Assembly (NCBI GenBank): GCA_029778715.1
Contig: JAKOPT010000098.1
Span: forward strand, 49,184-113,183
Source of the DNA: Actinomycetes bacterium
GTDB lineage: Bacteria; Actinomycetota; Actinomycetes; Actinomycetales; Dermatophilaceae
Length of the DNA stretch: 64,000 nucleotides
Direction: 5' to 3'
A program made the position numbers and the translations under genes. Positions 20,513-28,838 of the stretch are shown one piece after another. The notes under the pieces were generated by a model. The model saw only the letters and a program-made list of their open reading frames with translations. It searched no databases and was not told where the DNA came from. The first letter of the stretch is position 1. Every line of letters begins with the position of its first letter.

Positions 20513-20694
20513 GACGCGACGTTGAGGGCGGAGGTGATGATGCCGGTCAAGGCCGCTCGCACGGCATCGGAACGCACGACTGCCAGCAACAGCGCCGCGA
20601 AAGCCACCGCCGCCATGGTGCCGACGGCATACTCCGCCGTCGTCATGCCGGCCTCGCAACCAAGGGTCATCCATCGTCGAATCCGCTGGTACAC
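20509..20694 (-). CDS. DUF4244 Flp-type pilin-like small protein
   Basis: MYQRIRRWMTLGCEAGMTTAEYAVGTMAAVAFAALLLAVVRSDAVRAALTGIITSAL. Confidence 0.88.
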   Translation of the reverse strand: MYQRIRRWMTLGCEAGMTTAEYAVGTMAAVAFAALLLAVVRSDAVRAALTGIITSALNVAS

Positions 20695-20828
20695 AGGGAC
20701 ACTTCCTTTCCGACTGGGGGTCTGCGGAGAACGCCGCCGACCCGGGAGATCGCCCGCCTCGAAAGGCCGAAGCGGTTCCCTTCCATCGAAGAACCCGAAG
20801 GTCGACCTGTCCGCACCCGAGCCGTATC

Positions 20829-20870
20829 TGTGGACGACACACCTTGGGACTGCACCCCTGTGGACACCGG
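20829..20870. promoter_or_regulatory. 42-bp conserved element A upstream of the pilin gene
   Basis: CTGTGGACGACACACC...CTGTGGACACCG, shares 42-bp layout with element B at 24275. Confidence 0.6.
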
Positions 20871-20877
20871 TCCTCCG

Positions 20878-21486
20878 TCAGCCGCGCAGGTGCCCGACGA
20901 GATGGACGACGACCGGGAGCACGGTGGTCGCGATGAACCCGGGCAAGAACAACCCACCCAACGGCAAGACGAGGAGCACCCCGGCGCGCTGCAACCGCGC
21001 CTCGAGCCGGGCCGCTTCGCGTTCCCGCAGCCGCTGCGCCGCCGACAGCAGCAGCCCCGCCGGCGGCACCCCGGCCCGTTCGGCCGCGGCCCACGCCAGC
21101 GCCACCGGACGCCAGACCGGGTCGAGGTCGTTCCACACCTCGGCAGGGGGCATCCCCCATCGGTATGCCGCCGCCACGCTCCGCAGATCCGCGCGGACTT
21201 GGCCGCTGGTCACCTCGGCCACCGTATCGATCGCCGCAGTGACGGCGACCCCGCCGCGTAGTGCCAAGGAGAGCAGGACGACCGCATCGGCGAGGTCATC
21301 GACGGTGCTGACCGACTCGTCGGCGCCCCCGCCGGATCCGGGGACGTTCCCCCGCGCGAGCAGCGGGCCCCCCACAGTGCCATCCGGGCCGCGGCCTCGG
21401 CCCGGATGGGACGGCACGAAACGCGGGGCAGCCGCAGGTGGCCAGGTGAGCAGGCCGAGCGCAAACAGGGCGAGCGCGAGGATCAT
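20878..21486 (-). CDS. Type II secretion system F-domain protein (TadC-like)
   Basis: MILALALFALGLLTWP...LEARLQRAGVLLVLPLGGLFLPGFIATTVLPVV. Confidence 0.82.
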   Translation of the reverse strand: MILALALFALGLLTWPPAAAPRFVPSHPGRGRGPDGTVGGPLLARGNVPGSGGGADESVSTVDDLADAVVLLSLALRGGVAVTAAIDTVAEVTSGQVRADLRSVAAAYRWGMPPAEVWNDLDPVWRPVALAWAAAERAGVPPAGLLLSAAQRLREREAARLEARLQRAGVLLVLPLGGLFLPGFIATTVLPVVVHLVGHLRG

Positions 21487-22166
21487 GCGCTCCCTCGAAT
21501 CGTCGAGCGGGTCCGTACCGCCGGGCGGGTCAGGACGGTGGGGCGCGCAGCCCGCCGCAGAATGGCCCGCGAGACCAACCAGCCGATCGCCGTCAGCACG
21601 AGACCGACGACCACCAGCACGATGGCGAACGGCGCGGCATACACCTCCTGCGGGGACATCCCCAAGACGACGACCACCACCGGGCCGGCGATCGGGAGTG
21701 CGGTGAGGAGGTACATCGAAGCGCGCGGGCCCGCCGTCAGCGCACGGAGGCGGTCGCCCGCCCGGGCCCGTTGGCGCAGCACCTCGGCCGCGATCCGGGC
21801 CGCGTGGGCGAGCGGGGCGCCCACGTCGGTGCTGAGGTCCACGGCCGTGGCGAGCAGGCCATCGGGGAGGGTCCGGGTGTCGTCGAGGGCGGGATCCCCT
21901 GCTCTGTCGCGCGGGCCGCTGGCTTCGGCCAAGACGAGTGCGTCGGGCAACGGCAGGCCGGCGTCGAGTCCGAGCGCGATCAGTTCGGCGCTCTCGGCGG
22001 CATCACGATCCGCACGGCGGCGGGCTCGACCCGACCACCCGCCGAGCCATCCCGGCCGGGCCCCTGTTTGGGGCGCACCACCCGCCCGAACCGGCCAACG
22101 GTCCGGCTCGGCATCGGGCCAGAGCACCAGGGCAAGCAGCATCAAGGCCAGCGACGAGGCGATCAT
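21483..22166 (-). CDS. Type II secretion system F-domain protein (TadB-like)
   Basis: MIASSLALMLLALVLWP...ESAELIALGLDAGLPLPDALVLAEA; 4-bp overlaps both sides. Confidence 0.8.
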   Translation of the reverse strand: MIASSLALMLLALVLWPDAEPDRWPVRAGGAPQTGARPGWLGGWSGRARRRADRDAAESAELIALGLDAGLPLPDALVLAEASGPRDRAGDPALDDTRTLPDGLLATAVDLSTDVGAPLAHAARIAAEVLRQRARAGDRLRALTAGPRASMYLLTALPIAGPVVVVVLGMSPQEVYAAPFAIVLVVVGLVLTAIGWLVSRAILRRAARPTVLTRPAVRTRSTIRGSA

Positions 22167-23434
22167 GCCCCCACCCCCATCGCGCCGGGGAACGGCCCGA
22201 CACCCCGCGTATCGAGGGCATCTCCCAGCAACTCGCAGCACTCCTCCCAGGCGGGCCCCGGCCCGGCCGAGGCTCCCGCGAACCCGGGTGGGGGCACCCC
22301 ACCGGCCGCTCGCGGCATACCCGATCCCACCGGCTCGGACGGGCCCCGAATCCCCGGCCCGCTCCATGCGCACCGCACCTCGACCCCTCCGGACGGCGAA
22401 CGGGCGACGACACCGATTTCGCTGACGACCCGGGCCGCACCGACCCGGCGCATGGCGACGACGAGATCGATCCCGCTGGCCACCTGAGCATCCACGGCCG
22501 CGGTCGACAGCCCCGCCAAGGCACCCAGCGCCTGCAGCCGCGCCGGCACGTCCCTTGCCGTGTTGGCGTGGACGGTGCCTGCGCTGCCGCTGTGGCCGGT
22601 GTTGAGGGCAGCGAGCAGTTCGCGGACCTCGGCGCCGCGCACCTCCCCGACGATCAGCCGATCCGGACGCATCCGCAACGCTTGCCGAACCAGGTCGGTC
22701 ATCGTGACCAGCCCGAACCCCTCCACGTTGGCCGCCCGGCCTTGGAGCCGCACCACGTGCGGGTGCACCGGCGACAGTTCGCGGACATCCTCGACGAGCA
22801 CGAGCCGTTCGGCCGCGTCACATTCGGCAAGCAAAGCGGCCAGGAGCGTGGTCTTGCCCGAGCCGGTGCCGCCACAGACGAGGAAGGACCGGCGGCTGCG
22901 CACAATGCCTCGGAGGATCTCGGCCGTCACCGGGCTGCAGGTACCCAACTCGACGAGCGCGGCCACCGACGACGGAAACACCCGGGGCACCCGCAGACTC
23001 ACATGGGCACCCGACTCGACAAGGGGCGGCACCACCGCGTGCAGGCGGATTCCGTCGGGAAGGAGCCCGTCCACCCAGGGCTGGGCGTCATCGAGGCGCC
23101 GGCCAGCCATCGCGGCCAGCCGGACCGCCAGCGGACGGGTCTGGGACACTGCGACCCTGACCGGGGAACGCTCGACGCCTCGCCCCCGGTCCACCCACAC
23201 CGAGCCATCGCCGTTGACGAGCACATCGGTCACTTCGGGTTCGGCGACGACCGATGCCAACTCGCCCAACCCCAGCAGGGCCGAGGACAACCGTGCCACC
23301 TCGCTGTGCACCCCGCGGCGTCCCAAGGTGTCGGCCCGCTCCCGCACCAGTCCGTCGATGGTCTCCGGAGTCGGGTTCTGACCGGCCGCGACGGCCTCGC
23401 GGACACGCGCCCCCCACCCCGCAGCCACGTTCAC
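22163..23434 (-). CDS. TadA/CpaF-family pilus ATPase
   Basis: LVCGGTGSGKTTLLAALLAE, RPDRLIVGEVRGAEVRELLAALNTGHSGSAGTVHAN. Confidence 0.95.
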   Translation of the reverse strand: MNVAAGWGARVREAVAAGQNPTPETIDGLVRERADTLGRRGVHSEVARLSSALLGLGELASVVAEPEVTDVLVNGDGSVWVDRGRGVERSPVRVAVSQTRPLAVRLAAMAGRRLDDAQPWVDGLLPDGIRLHAVVPPLVESGAHVSLRVPRVFPSSVAALVELGTCSPVTAEILRGIVRSRRSFLVCGGTGSGKTTLLAALLAECDAAERLVLVEDVRELSPVHPHVVRLQGRAANVEGFGLVTMTDLVRQALRMRPDRLIVGEVRGAEVRELLAALNTGHSGSAGTVHANTARDVPARLQALGALAGLSTAAVDAQVASGIDLVVAMRRVGAARVVSEIGVVARSPSGGVEVRCAWSGPGIRGPSEPVGSGMPRAAGGVPPPGFAGASAGPGPAWEECCELLGDALDTRGVGPFPGAMGVGA

Positions 23435-24225
23435 GCGGCACCTCGGCGCCAGGCCCGGTCCGACAACGGCCCGGTCACCCCACGAAAGGCCCGGCCGCCG
23501 GGCCACTCCCCCCGTTCCTGGGCGGTCGGGACCGCGGGTGAGCGCTGCACTTGGCCCAGATGGGCCACCCCGGTATGCGCCTCGATCGCCGCAATCAACG
23601 CTGCGGAGGGCGCCGGGCCGGCGGTCGCCAGGAGCAGCGGAGCGGTGGCGCCCGCCGGCCCGGCGGCGATCCGCTCGAGCAGGGCGTCGAGGTCGGCGAG
23701 TTCGCGAGTGCGCGTGCCCGACATGACGAGCCAGGCATCCACGACGTCGGGCACGAGGTCGAGGCGCCAGCGCGGCAGGTCGATGACGACCCGGCGCCCG
23801 CCCGCGATCAGTGAGCCGAGGACATCGGCGATCGCCCCCGGGCCCGGCACCGGAGCCGACGGTTGCCGCCGTGAGGGACCGGCCGCGAGCAGTGCGCACC
23901 CCGCCCGTTGCGGCAGGCCCGCTATCACCCGGTCCGCATCGACAGCCCCGCGCACCCCGGCGAAGTCGGGCCAGCGGCGCCCGGGAAGGTGCTCCACGCC
24001 GCAGGTGACGTCAAGACCGCCGCCGTCGAGGTCGAGATCGACGAGCACTCCCGTCCCAGCCTGGCCCGCGAACTCGGCAGCCACGGCGGCCGCCAGCGTC
24101 GAAGCACCCAGGCCGCCGGACGCGCCGGTCACCACCGTGACCGCCCCGCTCGCCGGCCGAGGGGCGTGCTCTGGAGCCCGGGCGCCCACAGCAAGGGAAG
24201 AACCGGCCGTCACCGTGGAAGTCAT
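23431..24225 (-). CDS. Septum-site/CpaE-like ATPase (Ssd family)
   Basis: AVTVVTGASGGLGASTLAAAVAAEF...VLVDLDLDGGGLDVTCGVE; first gene of the tad operon. Confidence 0.88.
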   Translation of the reverse strand: MTSTVTAGSSLAVGARAPEHAPRPASGAVTVVTGASGGLGASTLAAAVAAEFAGQAGTGVLVDLDLDGGGLDVTCGVEHLPGRRWPDFAGVRGAVDADRVIAGLPQRAGCALLAAGPSRRQPSAPVPGPGAIADVLGSLIAGGRRVVIDLPRWRLDLVPDVVDAWLVMSGTRTRELADLDALLERIAAGPAGATAPLLLATAGPAPSAALIAAIEAHTGVAHLGQVQRSPAVPTAQERGEWPGGRAFRGVTGPLSDRAWRRGAA

Positions 24226-24274
24226 GCCTTCAGCGTGGCGAGCGCGGCGGCGCGCCGCACGGCATACGGACGCA

Positions 24275-24316
24275 CTGTGGACGACACACCCTCGGGCTGC
24301 GTGCCTGTGGACAACG
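24275..24316. promoter_or_regulatory. 42-bp conserved element B about 50 bp upstream of the ssd start
   Basis: CTGTGGACGACACACCCTCGGGCTGCGTGCCTGTGGACAACG; contains TGTGGACAA (reverse of TTGTCCACA). Confidence 0.6.
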
Positions 24317-24335
24317 TGCGGAACCGAGGAAAAGG

Positions 24336-24369
24336 GACGGCCCCGGTCGGGGGGGCGACCGGGGCCGTC
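24336..24369. terminator. Perfect 14-bp stem hairpin
   Basis: GACGGCCCCGGTCG-GGGGGG-CGACCGGGGCCGTC downstream of the minus-strand gene ending at 24556. Confidence 0.65.
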
Positions 24370-24555
24370 GGATGGTCTGGCTCCGGGGGGGGAGAAGCCT
24401 GACCACCCTCCGCTACAACCCCGAAGGGGAGCGATAGACATAGTGAACCCGATCCGGGCAGTCTGTGCAAGCCCAAACGGGAAAGCCGTTGAATCAGCCG
24501 CTCAGCCTGTTCTCAACGACTGAATCCGAAGGTGCTTGGGAACGGGCGACCGGTT

Positions 24556-25422
24556 TCAGGTGAGCCGGCCGGCGAGCACGGCATCGGCGATCCGGGTACC
24601 TTCCTCGGCGGCCGCGACGAGGGCGTCGGCGCAGTGGACGACCCAGAGTTCGACACCGTGCCGATCCCCCCTCGTGTATGCCGTGAGCGCCCCGAGGTAG
24701 GCGTTGCCCCCCAGGAGGCGGTGGCCGGCTTCGGGCACCGCAACCCCCGTGGGGTCGAGCCCGCCGTCCCGCACGATGAGGCGTTCGACGGCGCGCGCGA
24801 CGACGCCATTGGCGCGGGGGAACGGGCGGGTATGGAGGAGTTCGCCGTGAACGAGCGCGGCGACGACGGGCACCGGCACCGCATCGAGCGCGCCGAGAAG
24901 TTCGAGGACACCGGCGAGCCGTTCGCGGGCTTCGGCGGCGGGGGGCGCGGCGCCGATCTCGACGAGTTCGCGGCAGTCCTCGCCGTCGTAGCGGGGGCGG
25001 CCGAGGAGGCTGTCGGCGAGCCCGTCGCCGGTTTCCGCCGAGACAGCCAGGTCGGCCGCGGCGAGCGTGTGCAGGCGGGCGAGCACCTGGGCCGGCGCCT
25101 GCCGGATGCGGCCGGTGAGCACCTCGGTTTCCGCGGTCGCGGCGACGGCGCCTTTGGCGACCCGTTCGACCGGGTCGAGGGGGTCGTGCCAGGTCACGGC
25201 GCCGCGCATGAGGTCGCGGATGATGTCGACGCTGAGGCGGGCGCCGTCGAGTTCGGCGGAGGCGGTGGCGCCACGGACCCGGCTTTCGGCAGCGCCTTCG
25301 GGGATGCGCCGACGCAACGCCTGGTGCCAGCGCAGCGTCGTGCTCGCCGCGCGCGCCCGCTCGATTGCCTCGGCGACGGCCGGCCACTCGGCGATGGCCA
25401 GGGCCGCCCCGACGACGCTCAC
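24556..25422 (-). CDS. Fic-domain-like protein with degenerate active site
   Basis: LVHGELLHTRPFPRANGVVARAVERLIV: Fic-like core lacking the catalytic His and conserved Gly/Arg. Confidence 0.78.
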   Translation of the reverse strand: MSVVGAALAIAEWPAVAEAIERARAASTTLRWHQALRRRIPEGAAESRVRGATASAELDGARLSVDIIRDLMRGAVTWHDPLDPVERVAKGAVAATAETEVLTGRIRQAPAQVLARLHTLAAADLAVSAETGDGLADSLLGRPRYDGEDCRELVEIGAAPPAAEARERLAGVLELLGALDAVPVPVVAALVHGELLHTRPFPRANGVVARAVERLIVRDGGLDPTGVAVPEAGHRLLGGNAYLGALTAYTRGDRHGVELWVVHCADALVAAAEEGTRIADAVLAGRLT

Positions 25423-26375
25423 TCCCCGCCCCCGTCGGCCACCGCGCCCCGAACCGGTGCCTGCTCCGCTGGCGGGGACTCGGGCATCCGCACCCCGGCC
25501 AACTGGCGCGACTGGGCGACCACCCGGTCGGTGGCGTCCCACAGGACGCAGTCCTCCTCGAACAGGCCACCGGCCACGTTCGTCGTCGTCGTGCGCACCC
25601 GCAACCACCCTGGAGCCGGCCGGGCCCGCACGTGCCCGGAAAACTCCAGCGTCGGCGCCCACGCATAGGCCCCGAGGTCGAACGTCACCGGCGGGAAGGC
25701 GTCGAGGAAGAACGGCAGCGACGCCGCGTCCGGGTCACGGCCGTCGACGAACCGGATCCATCCGCGCAACTCCCCTGCCCCGGTCGGCGCACCCACCCCG
25801 AACCCGGCCGTCGCCGGATCGAGGCGCAGGTCGATCCGGTCGAGGATGGCGATGGGCGCGGCGAACGACCCGACCTCGCGGGTCGCCGGGATGCACTCCT
25901 CCGGCGGCGGCATCGCCGGCGGGTCGGCCTGTCGGTGGAGGGGCTCGGAGTGTTGGGCCAGGTCGGCGTGGGTGGCGAGCAGCCGGATGCGTTCGACGCG
26001 CCGGGTGCCGCCCGCACCGTCGGGTTCGGTTTGGACGACGCGCACCGCGCCCGTCGAGATCCGGCGCCCGATCCGCAACACCTCGGGCAGCACCTCCACC
26101 GGTCCGGGTGCGCTCGCCGAGGGGAACACCGCGCTGAACGCGATGACGTCCGCGTCGGCCCCGGCGGCCCGCATCGCCGCGCTCAACCCCGCCAGTCCCA
26201 GCGCCATCACCACCCCGCCGTTGACGGCGGGGCCGACGAGCCAATCCTCACTGAACCGGCCGGCATACGTGATCTCTCTTTCGTATGCCGCGGGCTCACC
26301 TCCGGCGGTCTCCTCACCCCCGGCTCCGGGTGGGTTGTCAAGGCGGAGCGAAATTTCGTTGTCGTAGGCGCTCAC
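25419..26375 (-). CDS. Acyl-CoA thioesterase family protein
   Basis: FSEDWLVGPAVNGGVVMALGLAGL...VEVLPEVLRIGRRISTGAVRVVQTE, 318 aa. Confidence 0.8.
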   Translation of the reverse strand: MSAYDNEISLRLDNPPGAGGEETAGGEPAAYEREITYAGRFSEDWLVGPAVNGGVVMALGLAGLSAAMRAAGADADVIAFSAVFPSASAPGPVEVLPEVLRIGRRISTGAVRVVQTEPDGAGGTRRVERIRLLATHADLAQHSEPLHRQADPPAMPPPEECIPATREVGSFAAPIAILDRIDLRLDPATAGFGVGAPTGAGELRGWIRFVDGRDPDAASLPFFLDAFPPVTFDLGAYAWAPTLEFSGHVRARPAPGWLRVRTTTTNVAGGLFEEDCVLWDATDRVVAQSRQLAGVRMPESPPAEQAPVRGAVADGGGE

Positions 26376-26398
26376 CCTCGAAACTCTAGGCTGCCCTC

Positions 26399-27592
26399 GT
26401 GCGCAGTTTCGACGTCCCCACCGCGATCGTGGTCGCGGGCGCGTTCCTGCTCATCCTGCTCGCCGGGTGGCTGCAGCGGCGGCTGCGGCGGCGGGGGTTC
26501 ATTTCCGCGGTCGATCATGCGACGTACGAGACCCTGCACCGCGCCTCACTCGCCGGGCGGCACCTCACCGAGGGGCTCACGCCCGAGGCCGGCACCAAGG
26601 CGGGCAAGCATCTCCTCGCCCTGCTCGGGGCGCGGGCGTTGGCCATCAGCGACACCGGCGAGGTCGTGTCCTGGGTCGGTCCCGGAGAGCAGCACCGACG
26701 ATCGACCATGGCGTTGATCGCGCCCACGCTCACCAGTGGCCGCACGGCGGTCGCCGACTACCGGGTCGTCCACTGCTCGGACCCGAACTGCCTCATCGAG
26801 GCCGCCGTCAGCGCCCCGCTGGTCAGCGACGAGCGGGTCATCGGGGCGATCACGGCATACACCGACCACGCCTCCGCGGGCTTGGCGCGCGCGACCGAGG
26901 AAGTGGCGCAATGGTTTTCGGCGCAACTGGAGCTGGCCGAGGTGGGTCGGGACCGGTCCCGGATGATGGAGGCCGAGTTGCGCGCGCTGCGGGCCCAGAT
27001 CAGCCCGCATTTCATCTACAACTCGCTGGCGGCGATCGCCTCGTTCGTGCGGACCGACCCGGATCGGGCCCGGGAGTTGCTGCTCGAGTTCGCCGACTTC
27101 ACCCGGTATGCGCTGCGGCGCGGCGGGGCGTTCACGACGTTGCAGGAGGAGTTGCGCAATGTCGAGCGCTATCTGGTGCTCGAGCAGGCTCGGTTCGGGG
27201 AGCGGCTCCAGGTGAGCCTCCTCGTGGCTCCCGAGGTGTTGCCGGTCAAGGTCCCCTATCTGGTGATCCAGCCGCTCGTCGAGAACGCCGTCCGGCACGG
27301 GTTGGCCACCAAGGAGGGGATCGGGCATGTGGTCATCACCGCGACCGACCGGGGGCATGACGCGCAGATCGGCATCGAGGACGACGGGGTCGGCAACGAC
27401 CCCGAGCGCATCCGCGACGTCCTCGACAATGCGCACGCCTCCGACTCGATCGGGTTGGGCAATGTCGACGCCCGGCTGCGTCAGGTCTACGGGGACGAGT
27501 ACGGGTTGGTGGTGGAAACCGCCCCCGGCGCCGGCACCAAGGTGAGTTTCCGGGTCCCCAAGTTCGCCCCCGCCGTCCACGACGCCGACTGA
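26399..27592 (+). CDS. LytS/YehU-type sensor histidine kinase
   Basis: ALRAQISPHFIYNSLAAIASFVRTDPDRARELLLEFADFTRYALR; HATPase IEDDGVGND. Confidence 0.94.
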   Translation: MRSFDVPTAIVVAGAFLLILLAGWLQRRLRRRGFISAVDHATYETLHRASLAGRHLTEGLTPEAGTKAGKHLLALLGARALAISDTGEVVSWVGPGEQHRRSTMALIAPTLTSGRTAVADYRVVHCSDPNCLIEAAVSAPLVSDERVIGAITAYTDHASAGLARATEEVAQWFSAQLELAEVGRDRSRMMEAELRALRAQISPHFIYNSLAAIASFVRTDPDRARELLLEFADFTRYALRRGGAFTTLQEELRNVERYLVLEQARFGERLQVSLLVAPEVLPVKVPYLVIQPLVENAVRHGLATKEGIGHVVITATDRGHDAQIGIEDDGVGNDPERIRDVLDNAHASDSIGLGNVDARLRQVYGDEYGLVVETAPGAGTKVSFRVPKFAPAVHDAD

Positions 27593-27684
27593 CCGCGGTT
27601 CCCGACGCTAGCCGCCTCCGACTTGCGTATGCCGCGGCACGCCTTTGCGGGAGTGCCCCACTCCGAGGCGCCCTGGGCGCTAGG

Positions 27685-28461
27685 TTGACCTCCATGACCA
27701 GCGCCGGCCTCACTGCCCTCGTCGTCGACGACGAGCAGCCCGCGCTCTCCGAACTGACCTGGCTGCTCAGCCAAGACGACCGGATCGCCGAGATCCTCAC
27801 GGCCGCCAGCGGCACGGAGGCGCTCGGGGTGTTGGAGGCGCGGGACGTCGACGTGGTGTTCAGCGACATCTCCATGCCCGGTCTCGACGGGATGGCCCTG
27901 GCCCGCGTCATCGCCAAGTTCTCCACCCAACCCCAGATCGTCTTCGTCACCGCCCACGACCGGCACGCCGTCGACGCCTTCACCCTCGCCGCCACGGACT
28001 ACGTCATGAAACCGGTGCGTGCCGACCGGCTCGGCGAAGCGGTCCGCAGGGTCGTCGCCCGCGCCGAAGGCGCCGCCCCGAACGGCGCAGCAGGGCCCGT
28101 CGAGGCCCCGACCGAAGCCCCCGACGAGACGATCCCCGTCGAGTTGGGCGGCGTGACACGGTTCGTCGCGCGCAGCCAGATCCGCTACGCCCAAGCGCAG
28201 GGGGACTACGCCCGGTTGCACACGGACACCGGCAGCCACCTCGTCCGCATTCCGCTCGCCGTCCTCGAGGAACAGTGGGGTGAGCACGGGTTCGTGCGCA
28301 TCCACCGCAGCACCCTCGTCGCCCTCCCGCACGTGACCGAGGTGCGCATGGACCACGGGCGGTGCGCGGTCGTCATCGGGACGAGCGTGCTGCAGGTGAG
28401 CAGACGGCATACCAAAGGCTTGCGGGACCTCCTCCTCCGGCGACCCTTGCGCCGCACGTGA
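27685..28461 (+). CDS. LytTR-family response regulator
   Basis: ALVVDDEQPALSELTWLL...DVVFSDISMPGLDGMALAR; C-terminal LytTR IRYAQAQGDYARLHTDTGSHLVRIPL. Confidence 0.95.
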   Translation: MTSMTSAGLTALVVDDEQPALSELTWLLSQDDRIAEILTAASGTEALGVLEARDVDVVFSDISMPGLDGMALARVIAKFSTQPQIVFVTAHDRHAVDAFTLAATDYVMKPVRADRLGEAVRRVVARAEGAAPNGAAGPVEAPTEAPDETIPVELGGVTRFVARSQIRYAQAQGDYARLHTDTGSHLVRIPLAVLEEQWGEHGFVRIHRSTLVALPHVTEVRMDHGRCAVVIGTSVLQVSRRHTKGLRDLLLRRPLRRT

Positions 28462-28523
28462 CGCAAACCCCGGAGCCGGCCCGGCGGGTGCGGGTGACCA
28501 GCTCGCGGCGCAGTGGCGCCCGG

Positions 28524-28838
28524 ATGACCAACACGCCCATCGCCCGTGACCTCGACGAACAGACCGGCCTCGGCGACGTCTACCTCGAGGGGTTGATGCG
28601 GGCCCAGTTCCGGCTCTCGCTGTTCGTCGTGGGGTTGGCCGCGCTCGGGCTCGGCCTGTTCCCGCTCCTGCTCGTCATGCTGCCGGTGACCCGGCGGCTG
28701 GTCGTCCTCGGGTTGCCGCTGCCCTGGCTCGTCCTCGGCATCCTCGTCTACCCGGTCACGTGGCTGGCGGCCCGCTGGTACACCAGGGCCGCCGAACGCA
28801 TCGAACGAGACTTCCGCGACGTGGTGGCCCCGTCGTGA
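28524..28838 (+). CDS. DUF485-like small membrane protein
   Basis: Two-TM protein overlapping the start of an ActP-like symporter. Confidence 0.7.
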   Translation: MTNTPIARDLDEQTGLGDVYLEGLMRAQFRLSLFVVGLAALGLGLFPLLLVMLPVTRRLVVLGLPLPWLVLGILVYPVTWLAARWYTRAAERIERDFRDVVAPS

